From Cryphonectria parasitica EP155 (lineage: Eukaryota; Ascomycota; Sordariomycetes; Diaporthales; Cryphonectriaceae), in the NCBI RefSeq assembly GCF_011745365.1, contig NW_024468918.1, positions 124,001-188,000 on the forward strand: 64,000 bases of DNA, given 5' to 3'. The stretch's first letter is position 1. Each line of letters starts with the position of its first letter. A model generated the notes under the pieces. The model saw nothing but the letters and a program-made list of their open reading frames with translations, searched no databases and was not told the DNA's origin. Position numbers and translations under genes: made by a program. Positions 46,127 through 57,000 of this stretch are shown piece by piece.

Positions 46127-46477
46127 ACCGGCGCCAGCGCCAGTGGATCGGGCGAGGATTCTGAGAGCGCAGAGCTGGCAGAAGGGTTCGTGCAGACTGC
46201 ACCGCGGGCGGGTGTCGACGTGTCGGCGGGAGCCGCGCGGCCAGGCCAGACGGTCCCACAGCCGACCAGAACCGTGCCGTTACCCGACGCGGCGCGTAAC
46301 ACGGGCGTGTCGAGTCGGCAGGCGCCGGTGTTGCAGCAGCAGCAGCTGCAGCAGCAAAGGCAGGCGTTACACGACGATGCCCAGCTGTGGATGACGGACA
46401 GGGTGATTGCAGCACTAGCTATTTGTCTGGTGGCTATGCTGCTGAAGGTGATACTGAAATGGGTGTGGGCCGAGTGA
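45372..46477 (+). CDS. Tail-anchored ubiquitin-conjugating enzyme E2, UBE2J-type
   Basis: Exons 45372-45420 and 45513-46477 join in phase 1 to about 337 aa. The start MPTAKFNSKSPTIRRILREAQEL is that of UBE2J1/J2 enzymes. The UBC fold covers about residues 10-165. The active-site Cys is C93 in NREICLSISGHHEETWQPAWG, with the long WQPAWGVRTAL stretch after it and no classical HPN, as is normal for this class. A disordered, Ala/Gly/Ser- and Gln-rich linker follows. The protein ends in a membrane anchor (VIAALAICLVAMLLKVILKWVWAE), so the enzyme should sit on the ER facing the cytosol. By family it serves ER-associated degradation, passing ubiquitin to misfolded proteins leaving the ER. The linker contains a (GCT)10 run coding for ten Ala. 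It is distinct from yeast Ubc6 by the UBE2J1-like linker but belongs to the same group. Confidence 0.95.
46097..46126 (+). repeat. (GCT)10 coding microsatellite, polyalanine
   Basis: Ten perfect GCT codons inside the disordered linker of the UBE2J-type E2 encode ten alanines. Such perfect codon repeats change length quickly. Confidence 0.95.
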
Positions 46478-47270
46478 CGCAACAGCACAAGGCAGGAAAG
46501 CAAGCCGAGTCTACCGGCGACAGGGAGCATATCAGCAGAGGTGCACTGGTATTGTTTTTCTCTTCTTTCGAACTTGGGCGTTCACAAGGAAAGGGAGGCG
46601 TTGTAACAAGGCTCACGGCGTTTTCTTCTTGCGGACTGGATTTTCACAGCAGGCACAGCAGGATACAAAGACTGAAATTAAGACAACAGTAGTTTGGTTG
46701 GCAGTCACTTGAACAATTGACAAGCTTCCCCACCACTGACGCGGCGCCAGAATTAAAGAATCCCTACTCCATTGTTCCCTCTCACAAACGCACTCTCGCG
46801 CTGGTCTCCGAGTGCCCGACGCTTTACTTCTTGAGACTTGAACTTTAATCAAGCGTCTTTCAATCTCTCAAGGATGGATGAGCTACGTAACCAGCATGTT
46901 GCCGATGGGAATGATCACAATCCAGAGCCATTGGATATTTACTCCGTCCAGTAGGCTGCGGGGGCTAGAACGGTGTTGGTATATAAAATATGCCACAATA
47001 TGCTAAAAATTTTCCCATACACAGCCATTTTGTCTCGGGAGAAAGGCCCTAAAAGCAGACCTACGTGGTACAATGCACCAATGGTATACCGGATGCTTTT
47101 CCCAACCCAAATGCTCTCAGGAAGCCCCCCCTTGTTGTCCTGGTTTTTCTTTCCTTCCGGGACCTTTGCCGGTTATTAGATACACGTGGCACGTCGTTCT
47201 CAAGAGAGGACAGTCTGCCACGATTGTAGCTCCTCCATACGGATAGCACGGTCGACCAGGCGCGAATCCC
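46478..47270. other. Convergent intergenic region, 0.8 kb
   Basis: It lies between the 3' ends of the E2 and Sec61 alpha genes. I see no gene, repeat or RNA in it. Confidence 0.6.
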
Positions 47271-48906
47271 TTATCCCATGATCATCCCCTTCATGCTACC
47301 GAGGTCGCCTTCCTTGGCCGCTATCTCGAAGTACCCGTAGATGATACTAAAGAAATATGCTCGTTAGTTATTGCGCTCAATACACTGCCAAGGTCGTAGA
47401 AAAACAGGAGAGACACTTACGTGACAGCAAGAAGGGTTCCGGTTCCGGAGCCAAGAGCGCCCAGAAGGTCGCTGGCAACGGACAGAGCTCCGATGCAGGC
47501 ACCACCGAAGGCGGCGGCCGTCGGGATGATGCGCTTGAGCTCCTTGTACATGCTCTGGTCACGGTGGCCAGCCATGACGAGGCCCTGGTCCTTGAGCTGC
47601 TTGGCGACATCGCGCGGGCTGGAGCCAGACACCTCGATCCAGGTCTTGGAGAAGACGGCACAGGCAGTCAGCATGTAGGCGATGTAGATGACGGTGTGGA
47701 TCGGGTCGATAAGAGCCTCCTTCATGTTCAGCGGGGGCGACATGTAGTAGACCAGGCCAGAGATGGGAGACAGTTGGCCACCACCGCCCTCCTTAGCCTC
47801 CCAGATGCCGAACAGACGGACCAAGAGGTTCTCCGAGAAGCGAGAATACAGCATCTGCGAGATGAGGAAGACGTTGGAGGACAGAGCCGACTGCAGCATG
47901 ATGGGCATGTTGGAGGTGTAGAACAGGCGGACGGGGTAGGAACCGCGAGCACCACGCTGGCGCGAGGACTTGATGGGGATCTCGACGCGGAAGCCCTGGA
48001 GGTAGATGACAGCGGCGAAGACGACGAGGGTGGCCAGCAGGTTCATGACGTTGGGCAGGTTCTGGCGGTAGAAGGCCTCCTGGAGGGCACGCTGCTTGTT
48101 GGGCCAGGTCATGAGCAGGTGGAAGAGCGCAATGACGGCACCCTCGTACTCGGGGCCACGGCCAGTGTTGATGCTGGTGGGGGAGAAAGCCTTCCACATG
48201 ATGGACTCGCAGATGTTGGTGGCGATGAAGAGAGAGATACCGCTGCCGAGGCCATATCCCTTCTGCAGGAGCTCATCGAGGAGGATGACGATCATGCCGG
48301 CAATGAAGAGCTGCAGGATCAGCAGGACGACGATACCGGCACCGAGGTCAGAGGGGGGGCCGTAGAGACCGGTGAAGACGTAGACGGTGGCAGTACCAGC
48401 GGACAGGATGAAGGCGAACAGCTTCTGCGCGGTCTGGTAGAGCTCACGGTCGGACTTGAGGTCGAGGTTGACATCGATCAGGTGGGTACCAGCCAGGAGC
48501 TGGAAAACCATGCCAGAGGAGACGATGGGGGTGATACCGAGCTCCATGAGGGTTCCCCGGTTACTCGCCATCATCATACGCAGCCAGTATAGAGGGTCGG
48601 AGGTGTCAGAGGACACGATGCCGTAGAGGGGCATCTGGCTCATGACCAAGAAGATCAGGAGCGTGAGACCTGTCCACATCAACTTTTGGTTGAAGGGAAT
48701 CTTGGTCTCCGGCTGCTGAACCTCTGGGAGGAACGGCACGAAGGGCTTGACCAAGTCGAGAAAACGTACTGCGAGACGGGCGCATATGTGTTAGTTCTGC
48801 TCTGGGAAGGCAATTGACCAACGCGACGCCGTGTCTGCAGCCATCGCGAGAGCCCCTCGAGGATAATTAGGGGGGAATGGATCCGGGACAGCTTACGGCT
48901 ACTCAT
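47271..48906 (-). CDS. SEC61: Protein translocon channel subunit Sec61 alpha, 3 exons
   Basis: Exons 48906-48897 (10 bases), 48768-47421 and 47346-47271 join in phase to about 477 aa. The first exon carries only MSS plus one base; joining gives [20 protein letters not shown], the family's standard start. The protein forms the ER channel through which secretory and membrane proteins pass, and it may also serve export of misfolded proteins. Ten membrane segments are expected and visible ([60 protein letters not shown] and others). The plug segment after the first membrane helix ([20 protein letters not shown]), the [20 protein letters not shown] ribosome-binding loop and the late cytosolic loop [19 protein letters not shown] are all intact. 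The last exon gives [14 protein letters not shown] and the tail ending in GMIMG. A large opposite-strand frame over the gene is a shadow. Confidence 0.97.
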
Positions 48907-49560
48907 GATGGGCGACTTTTGGTTGTAATGTACTCGTCTAGAGAGGCATCCAAGAAATGGATAAGAAGGAAAAAAAGAAGGAAAAAGGTCGAGCCACAGA
49001 ATGGCTCGGTGAGAAGATTGGTTGCAGTACTGACGAATGCAGTTGTGAAAGGAGAGGAGGTGTGGTCTGGTGGAGGAGGAGGGAGAGCTCCAAAAAAGTG
49101 TCAACGATTAAAAAGTAACTACGGTTGGCAGCGCATTAACGCTCTGTAGCAGTGAGTGGTGATCTGGCTTCTCCAAGCTCCAATTTGTGATGTGTCCAAT
49201 ACGGAAAGCCTAGCTCCACTTCTTTCTCCCCAGCTCCAGCGTACTCGACACAACTAGGAGCTGCTGGGCAGGGGTCACTCAGGTACCCCATGCGCCTGCC
49301 TAGGGGTGCGCATTACTACTTTGTATTCCCCTACATAGAGGGTAACAGAGGGCGGCACTAAGAGGAAAGTGCTCCACGTGACGGCGGCCATTCAGCTACG
49401 GAAACGGCGCCGAGGTCGGCATTCTTTTCATGTCGCCCATTCTGGACTGGGCCGACGCTCAATCAATTCAAAGGGTCCATTTTCACTTCACCTGTTTGGG
49501 TTGCGAGCCCAGTGCCTTTACCGATTTACGTATTTTTCCTGAACAGCGTGCCACAATGTC
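48907..49560. other. Divergent promoter region between Sec61 alpha and Mod5
   Basis: This 650-base region serves both genes. It contains a G/A-rich stretch at 49060-49100 (Sec61 leader side) and CCACGTGAC (49376-49384), an E-box-like palindrome. No gene is seen. Confidence 0.5.
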
Positions 49561-49564
49561 ATGA
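49556..49564 (+). promoter_or_regulatory. Two-codon upstream frame overlapping the first MOD5 start
   Basis: ATGTCATGA codes Met-Ser-stop. Its stop codon overlaps the ATG at 49561 used for the longer Mod5 form. Both the uORF start and the inner ATG at 49621 sit in a GCCACAATGTC context. A ribosome that uses the short frame would tend to skip the ATG at 49561 and reach 49621, so this could tilt the ratio of the two forms. Confidence 0.4.
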
Positions 49565-51152
49565 TCAGAACTCGATTCCGTACTGTTCCGAGTCTCGGAT
49601 CGATACGATGTTCTGCCACAATGTCCACTCGCAAACCTCCATCAACCCCACTGGTGGTCATTCTGGGATCCACGGGTACGGGAAAGTCTGAGGTGAGGTC
49701 CAATCTCATAGTGCTATGCACTTCTATTTTCATCTTCATTGAGATCTTCAAGTCGTGAAGTAGCATGCTTACTTACAAGATTCGCTCCAGCTGGCTGTCG
49801 ATTTGGCCGTCAGATTCGACGGGGAAATCGTCAATGCAGATGCCATGCAAATGTACAATGGCCTGCCCATCATCACCAACAAGATATCACATGAGGAGCA
49901 ACGATCTATTCCACATCATCTCCTCGGCAATATCAGTCTAGATGAAGAGACCTGGATTGTCGGTGTCTTCAAGAAAAAGGCTAGCAAGATCATTCAGGAG
50001 ATTCGCAGCAGAGGGCGTCTCCCCATCGTCGTGGGGGGGACGCACTACTACACTCAGGCATTACTCTTCAGGGACAACCTGATAGAAGCGAATAATGAGA
50101 CCCCGGAACAATTGCCAGGGCAGGACAAATCCGCCGAGTTCCCGATACTGAATGATACTACCGAGGCGATGTGGAAGAGGCTGAAAGAAGTCGACCCTGT
50201 TATGGCTGATCGGTGGCATCCGAATGACAGGCGTAAAATCCATCGTTCCTTGGAGATATTCCTTACCACAGGCAAGCGGGCCTCAGATATCTACGCGGAG
50301 CAGCAGAAGAGGAAAGCCCAGCAACAGGCTGTTGCAAAACACGAATCGGACCCACAGCCTGGCTCTGATCCGTTGTTATTCTGGGTACACACCGAGGATC
50401 AGGCCCTCAAAGACCGACTCAACAGGCGCGTTGACAAGATGTTGGAGGCTGGTCTCATGGATGAGATTGCCAAAATGAATAATTACCTGCAGTCTACACT
50501 TCAAGCTGCTGAATCTGTGGACTTTACGAGGGGCATATGGCAGTCCATCGGATTCAAAGAATTTCAGCCGTACCTAAGAGCAGTGGAGAACGGAATGGAC
50601 GGACCAGATCTGGAGTCTTTGAAGCTTGAGTGCCTAGAGAAGATGAAGACCGCCACCAGGAGGTACGCCAGGTACCAGATGAAGTGGATAGCAAAGCAGA
50701 CGATACCTCTGCTCCAGGGGGAGGGCAACTTCGACCGACTCTATGTCCTCGACAGTACCGATGTCACACAGTTCACGAAGCAAGTCATAGATCAGGCTGC
50801 AGACGTGACTCGGAAGTTCCTCGCCGGTGAGGACCTCCCGGCTCCATCGGAGACTGCAAGGGAAGTGCTTAAAGCTGCAGAAGCTGCAAACTCGGCTCAG
50901 GACACGCCTTGTCGCAGATATTGTGATCTTTGCGATGCTACTCTCCTCTCCGAGGAAGCCTGGGTGAAACATATCCGAGGGAAGGCTCATCGGAGGCAAG
51001 TTCGGCATAGGAAGCGCACTGCATTGGTTCCTGTAGAATGTGTCGACGCCGAAGTATCCAAGGTCGAGACAAATTTGGGCGATTGGAGTGCTGCAAGTTG
51101 GAAGCTCTCTGCTCATACTGGCGAAACGCAACCTCGCACAGGTACAGAGTGA
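49561..51152 (+). CDS. MOD5: tRNA dimethylallyltransferase (isopentenyltransferase) Mod5, 2 exons
   Basis: Exons 49561-49692 and 49791-51152 join in phase 0 to about 497 aa (477 from the inner ATG at 49621). It adds an isopentenyl group to A37 of tRNAs reading UNN codons. The P-loop GSTGTGKS is followed across the intron by LAVDLAVRFDGEIVNADAMQMY. Further family blocks are HHLLG, LPIVVGGTHYYTQALLF, FWVHTEDQALKDRLNRRVDKML, IGFKEFQPY and TRRYARYQMKWI. A U1-like zinc finger lies near the end (CDLCDATLLSEEAWVKHIRGKAH), as in yeast Mod5 and human TRIT1. The first 20 residues (MIRTRFRTVPSLGSIRCSAT) are basic with Ser and no acid, like a mitochondrial presequence, while the inner start gives a cytosolic/nuclear form. 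Yeast MOD5 uses two starts in the same manner. Confidence 0.95.
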
Positions 51153-52275
51153 TTTCAGTGAATGGTACTCTTTCAAAAGAATATCTGATGGAACCTGACC
51201 GTGCAACAGAGACATCGGTACTCAGCTATTCCGCAGGCAGGAACTGACACATCTAATGCCGAGCTATTCTGGACCTCTGTCTGCTACAGATCATCTTTGA
51301 GCTGTATACTATTTTTGTGACAATATCATGATTCCCGATACCACACCACCCATTAGTCATCGTATACTATCCTTAGTATGCTCTTGCTCCTAATACGCCT
51401 TGTGAGCCTGGTTCTAGCTATTGCAGTCAGATAGTGCCTGGGGCCAACGAACCATCCTGTAAATTCCCTAGCTAAAGGTAAGAGTAGCGCGTGATTTTGA
51501 CCCAGAACGAATGAATTTGGAGCCTGGAAGAGGGAGAGAAAGTTAATGACTCTGAGGCCTTGTGGTATCGATGTACTCTTTACGGAGAATCACACAAACA
51601 AAGATCTGTGACCTCAAGAAATGTACAATTTGCTATATCTATAAAATATTGTTCTATGTCATTCTAACTGGAAACAGATTTGGGCATATATGATGAGCCG
51701 AGCAGATGCATGTCCCTTCTGGAAGCACCTTTATAGATTGTCACACAAATAGACATGTGATACATAGTACGTAGAATGCGGTGAAGGCTGTCACATGGGA
51801 TTGTATAGTTCACATTAGGCAATGAGTGATACCAGAGGGTAGGCAAGTGCTGCATAGCTAGCAATCAGAATCCCTCCAATGGGTCCAATCTATCTTGATT
51901 TCTTTGTTGAAGAGTTCTTGATGTGATGCAGGTCTAGGGATATTTGGTGGATATGATTTCCAAGGTTGCTCTGATTCTGTTTACGTACAACACTATCCTG
52001 TGAAACGATCTGCCTATTTGATGGTCTTAATAGTCAACCCGTACAGGTGGGCAAGTCAATATCGATAAGTGCTGCCTGCTTACAGAAAGGCCTCGTTGTC
52101 ACTTTACAGTTTCACCTTAAGTTTTGCTGCTTGTAAACGAATATCTGCTATAAAACCTCGCACCTGCCAGCTCCTTTGCTTTTCCTGCTCTCTTCCCTAT
52201 CATTTCTTGTCTTCGTCTATCAACTATCAACTATCAAAAGAACCCTCATATCAAGACTACATTAAACCGGTAACA
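51153..52275. other. Intergenic region, 1.1 kb, AT-rich
   Basis: It lies between two genes on the same strand. It is AT-richer than its surroundings, especially 51590-51800. The right end carries the TATA box and leader of the MYND gene. No gene is supported. Confidence 0.5.
52149..52155 (+). promoter_or_regulatory. TATA box of the short MYND gene
   Basis: TATAAAA lies 127 bp upstream of the ATG at 52276 and is followed by a CT-rich leader with CAACTATCAA repeats. Confidence 0.5.
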
Positions 52276-53191
52276 ATGGCCAACGTTGTTGAACAGAAGT
52301 GCATCAAGTGCAAGAAAATCTTCACACAGGTGGGCAGCACAGTGCATCACTGCAGAGATTGCAAGGCCAAGTAAGCGTTCTGAACTCCCTTCTCCAAGAT
52401 GAGGGTGATCAATACCCTCAAGTCGTTTCTTCTTTGACTGACAGCGCTTCCATCATGCAGATACTGCTCTGCCCATTGCAAGAACAATGATTGGGTCGCC
52501 CATGAGAATGCCTGTGGCATAGAGTGGGATGAGAACGGCAACGTGATACAGAAGAGTATGTCTGCCAGGCAAAACAAAGCTGCGTCGACGAGTGAGATGA
52601 GAAGAAACAAGGCTAACCAGATGAAATTAATGATAACGCAGTGCCTGCCCGTGTTTTTCCAGGCAATAGTCACCTCTGCCACGCATACGCGCCCAACGAG
52701 GGTGGCAATATCATCACCTATCAAGAGGACGAGAACGTCGCCATGAGACTACTGATCGAGGCCTATAGGATCACTGACGAGGACGATCGCATCGCTAAGG
52801 GCAGGCTGAGCCTTGAGACGGACAAACCGAAGCCTCAGTACATCACCGGCCACGCTTTCAAGGGTTTGCAGGACTTCTTGCGCGTTCTCGAGGGGACGCG
52901 GGGCGTGCTTCCGTATTGGTGGAGCCGCGAGAAGCGTAAGGAGTGCGAGGAGATTGCCCAGAAGATGTATCATTGTGCGTTCTTCCGCTTCCCCTTCTTG
53001 ATGACTCGTGTATCCTCCTGCTCCATCACTGACTGACCTTGGATCGGCTTTTCATAGGGAGCGACATCGAGACTGATGTGCCTAAGGAGATCGACGCACC
53101 CTGCCGCTTCGGAGGTCCGGTTATGAGGGTTCCGCTTCGCAGGTTCGTCTCGTTCTTTGCCGGCGTCGGGCCCTTGGAGAATCTTCTTTGA
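52276..53191 (+). CDS. Short MYND zinc-finger protein (218 aa), 4 exons
   Basis: Exons 52276-52370, 52461-52555, 52642-52974 and 53058-53191 join in phase to about 218 aa. The N terminus is a complete MYND finger with all eight zinc ligands: C9, C12, C26, C29, C34, C38, H46 and C50. The first intron falls between ligands C29 and C34. MYND domains usually bind short proline-rich peptides of partner proteins. The rest (about 60-218) has no domain that I recognise; it contains AYRITDEDDRIAKGRL and the aromatic stretch GVLPYWWSREKRKECEEIAQ. No SET domain is present, so it is not a SMYD-type methyltransferase. In fungi, stand-alone MYND proteins of this size are common and mostly unstudied. The last exon is short, and its end (FAGVGPLENLL) is chosen by reading phase only. 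Confidence 0.8.
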
Positions 53192-54221
53192 GTGTACGAA
53201 GAAACTCCATCGCTGGTGATCTTCGTACAAGCAGGAAAAGCTCAATGCACATCCGGTGGATGTGGTGGATGCTCGAGGGTTGTAAGGTAGACGACCGCCG
53301 TGCTGAATCACAAAGGGTCGGCTGAAAAATACTGGTAGATGCTTGCTAGTCCACAACCCGAGCTTGGGGTTCCGCAGACAATTCCACTCTGAAAAGTCCA
53401 CTACGCTTTTGCAGCTTGATGAAGTTTTAATGTCAATCTTGAATGGTGCGCGTGTTAAACATTGAGATCAATATCGTGCTTTGGGCTCGGACACTCTGTC
53501 TTCCGCCGAGGCTTTGAGAGGCACAGTTTCAATCACACGTATGACTGACAGCCCTGAAGCGGAGCAGAAAAAGACGATCACACAAGCCCACCTGTAAAGG
53601 AAGAATTCTTTCAAGCAAAGGAAATGGGAAAGTGACCAGGGGGATGGTGGGAAATGAAAACCTCACAACTTGGAAGATGAGAACTCTGGTGTATGATCTA
53701 GAGAAATCTCCAGGATCGCAAGTAGATCACGAACCGGACAGCAGTACCACGCTTGACGGCCTAGAGGAGCATCTAAACAGTCCTCTATGCCGTATAAGAA
53801 GCTCCTCCGGGACGTGCGTCTAAGCAATACGTTGAACGACACCAATGCTACCAATACCAAGGAAATGACAATTGAAGACAACGGGTTTCGTGGCAACCAG
53901 AGACTTTCAACAACGATCAGGACCTTATGAGTACCTAGCAGATTGATTGTCGAGTCTATCACGCTAGGAGGTCAAGGGGGGCCTCTCAATGGGAAGTTCA
54001 GCCTCGACGTAGTTGGGACGTTAATTGCGAGGGGTTCTTTACCCGAGGTTTAGCCGAGGGGAATACCACCAGGACTTCGAGTACGTACCTGCTTCCGATA
54101 AGATAAGCAGCGCTTTCCCAAATTTTTGAGCGGGTCGCCTTCTTTTAAGTTTCCTATCCTCGCGACGGCCTTTTGCAGACGATACATCGTCTACTGCAAT
54201 TCTTCGCCAAATACCGCAAAG
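53192..54221. other. Intergenic region, 1 kb
   Basis: It lies between the MYND gene and EBP2 on the same strand. I see no gene, repeat or RNA. The last 100 bases are a TC-rich leader of EBP2. Confidence 0.5.
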
Positions 54222-55791
54222 ATGGCCCCACGGAGCAAGCTCAAGGTCGCGCTGGCGGCCGAGAAGGGTTTCAACGACAAGGTACGCGTTGCTCTCTTTT
54301 TTTCTTTCCCCGACTTCACTTTTGCGGTAGGTTCTGACTTTTTTTGCGATGCAGAAACTCAAGCAGTTGAAGGACAAGAAGAAGCATAAGGCCGTCATAA
54401 AAGATAAGCGCAAGAAAGGTCTACTTCCGGAGAAGGAAGTACCTGAAGACGAGGAGGATGAGGACTGGGAGGATGATGAAGATGAAGACGAAGATGAAGA
54501 GGATGACTCGGAAGCCGAGGGTGGTTTTTTCGATATGGAGGCCGAAGAGTCTGAAGACGAAGAGTCTGAGGATGAGGAATTAGGTGGTGTATGTGTTAAC
54601 CCCGCCATCCCAATGTGTCTTGGATTTCTGAGCTGACGCCTACCCTCGCAGACCACATCAGCAGCAGCCCTCATGAACGAGAGCGATACCGACTCAGAAT
54701 CCGAGGTCGAAATGGAAGAGAAGATACAGCGAGTCCCCAAGCCAAAACCCATACTCAAGAAGGTCCCCGTCACCAAAACCGCACATGACGAGGAGGATGA
54801 GGATGAGGAGGACGAAGAAGAGTCCGACATCGCCCTCTCCGACCTTGAAGACATGGCCGACTCCGACCGTGAGGACCTTTACGTCAAGACAAGGCTCTCC
54901 ATTAACAATGGCCCCGCCCTCCTCGCATCGCTCAAACGCATTTCTCTGCCACGCGATTCCTCCGTACGGTTCTCGGTACATCAGGTCGTCGCGTCCTCTG
55001 AGCCAACCGCCGGCAAGATCGAGGACATCTCCGATGATCTCAACCGCGAGCTGCAGTTATACGCACAGTCGCTGGAGGCCGCCAAGAAGGCACGGGCGCT
55101 GTTGCGGGCTGAGGGTGTACCTTTCTCCCGGCCGAAAGACTACTTCGCCGAGATGGTCAAGGATGACGGACACATGGAGAAGGTCAAGGCGAAACTGGTC
55201 GAGGAGGCAACGAACAAGAAGGCGGCCGCCGAGGCCAGGAAGCTGAGAGACCTCAAGAAGTTTGGCAAGCAGGTGCAGGTGGCCAAGTTGCAGGAGAGAC
55301 ACAAGGAGAAGAGGGAGACGCTTGAGAAGATCAAGGCCTTGAAGAAGAGTGAGTTCTACCCTGCGTACTTATGCATCCTTTTTTCTTCCTCCTCCTATCA
55401 CCACGCTAGACTTGGGACGAACCTTGTGCTGACAATGTGAAAAAACACAGAGCGTTCTGAGAACGGCAACGAACTCACCACCAACGAAGCAGACCTCTTC
55501 GACGTCGGCGTTGACAACGAGCTCAACAAACCCGGCAAGCGCTCCCGCGGCGGCGACCAGGGCGGACGGACGCCAAACTCCAAGCGCGCGAAGAAGGACG
55601 CAAAATACGGCTTTGGCGGTAAGAAGAGGCATGGCAAGTCGGGTGACGCGGTCAGCTCGGGTGACCTGAGCGGGTTCAACGCCAGGAAGATGAAGAGCCA
55701 AGGTGGTGCCGGTGGCCCCGGGAAGAGAAAGCCCATGAAGACGGCTAGGCTGGGCAAGAGCAAGAGGGTTGCCAAGGCTGGGAAGAGGTAG
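54222..55791 (+). CDS. EBP2: rRNA-processing protein Ebp2, 4 exons
   Basis: Exons 54222-54281, 54355-54588, 54652-55348 and 55451-55791 join in phase to about 443 aa. Ebp2 is a nucleolar factor needed for maturation of 25S rRNA and 60S subunit assembly. The N-terminal third is a Lys-rich block (KLKQLKDKKKHKAVIKDKRK) followed by two long Asp/Glu runs separated by intron 2. The conserved Ebp2 domain covers about residues 185-330 (LYVKTRLSINNGPALLASLKRI, REL..YAQSLEAAKKARALL, PFSRPKDYFAEMVKDDGHMEKVK) and ends in a charged helix (AEARKLRDLKKFGKQVQVAK). The C-terminal tail is basic with the block NSKRAKKDAKYGFGGKKRH and a nuclear-localisation-like end. An opposite-strand Ser-rich frame (54039-54854) is the complement of the acidic runs. 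Confidence 0.95.
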
Positions 55792-57000
55792 TTGTGGGCT
55801 CGAGGCTGGAAGGCTTTCAGGCTCGTTGTTCGGGCCTTACTGGTGTCGTGCATGTTAAAAAAGGAAGGAAAAATTGGGTGGCGGAGTGGTGACGGGCTGA
55901 AGCTTAATCCAAGGGTTCGACGACACACCTTTGGCATGGACGGCGTACTGTGATATCCCAAAAACAAATGAAAAGGGCAACCCCAAAAAATTCACAAAAT
56001 CGGAACAGTAATCATGCTCTTTTTGTCCCTTCGGTGCACAGCTAGATGTGGTATCCTGCCAACCTGTGTAAGCAGAAACAAGCACAGAACCGTTCGGCTG
56101 GCCACGGCGTCTTCGCTGGATCAATTCTCGTCTGAGATCTTCTAGACCAAGTCTCTCATAGTAAATCCGAAATCCTCGCATGTCCATCTACATGCTAGTC
56201 TGTGGCTCCCACACAGAAACGCCTCGTCGACGACTCCTCGTCCAGACGATGCTGACCATTGGCCGCTGACTTGTCTCCTGTACATCACCACCACCAAGCA
56301 CATGCACCGGCAAGAGCAGAGAGGCATTCATAAGCACACAGAAACGAAGCAGAATTGATCGAGCCTACCTGATTCGCACCGAGTCGAGTTTCATCCAGAG
56401 AAAAGGTTGTGTATTCAAGAGAGCTAGCTGGCCTTCCTTTCCCCTCCCAAGAGCTCACGTGTGAAAGGAAGTTTCAAAGTAGTATACGAAAACAATGCCG
56501 CCATCAACAGGGACATTGATTTATCCATCCCGATTTCCAAGGCCAAATCAATTTCGAACCGCCTCCACCACCACCACGTCCCCCCCCTCTCCTTTCCATT
56601 TGGTATCACGAGACAGGGTCTGACGAAAAGAGACGCCTGTAAATAAGTATTGCTTGGAAATTTTCATCGCAGGAGACAGGAAGGAGAGGGAACCACATGA
56701 TATGCGCGTGTGTCTGTGTGTGTGTCGCAATGCTGATGATAATGAGTTGTTGAGACCAGAAAATGGACAACCTAAGTAGACTAGAGAAAGGCAAAAAGAG
56801 GAACCCATGCCATGCTACGCCATGCCACGCCATTCCGCTGCGTCAAAGAAAGAACAAGAAAAAGTAAACATTATGACGGTCGTGTTACTCAGCTTCAACC
56901 TGCACAGCTGAATGGAACATGGAGTCATTTTCGTTCCACGCAAAGCCCAAAAAAATAAAAATAAAAGAGGAAATTGTTCCGCAATTGGGGGGGTATCTCA
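55792..57000. other. Convergent intergenic region, 1.2 kb
   Basis: It lies between the 3' ends of EBP2 and samB/MUB1. It includes a CCACCACCACCAC run near 56567 and a GTGTGTGTGT run near 56712-56726. No gene is supported. Confidence 0.5.

Noticed and set aside
45670..46530. 286-codon frame opposite the UBE2J-type E2
   Set aside because: Shadow; Ala/Ser/Arg-rich complement of the E2 linker.
47357..48592. 411-codon frame opposite Sec61 alpha
   Set aside because: Long because the Sec61 coding strand is codon-biased. The product is a hydrophilic Asp/Glu/Gly/Val-rich string without a domain, while the other strand is an intact Sec61 alpha.
54039..54854. Ser-rich 271-codon frame opposite EBP2
   Set aside because: The polyserine runs are the complement of the GAA/GAT acidic runs in Ebp2.
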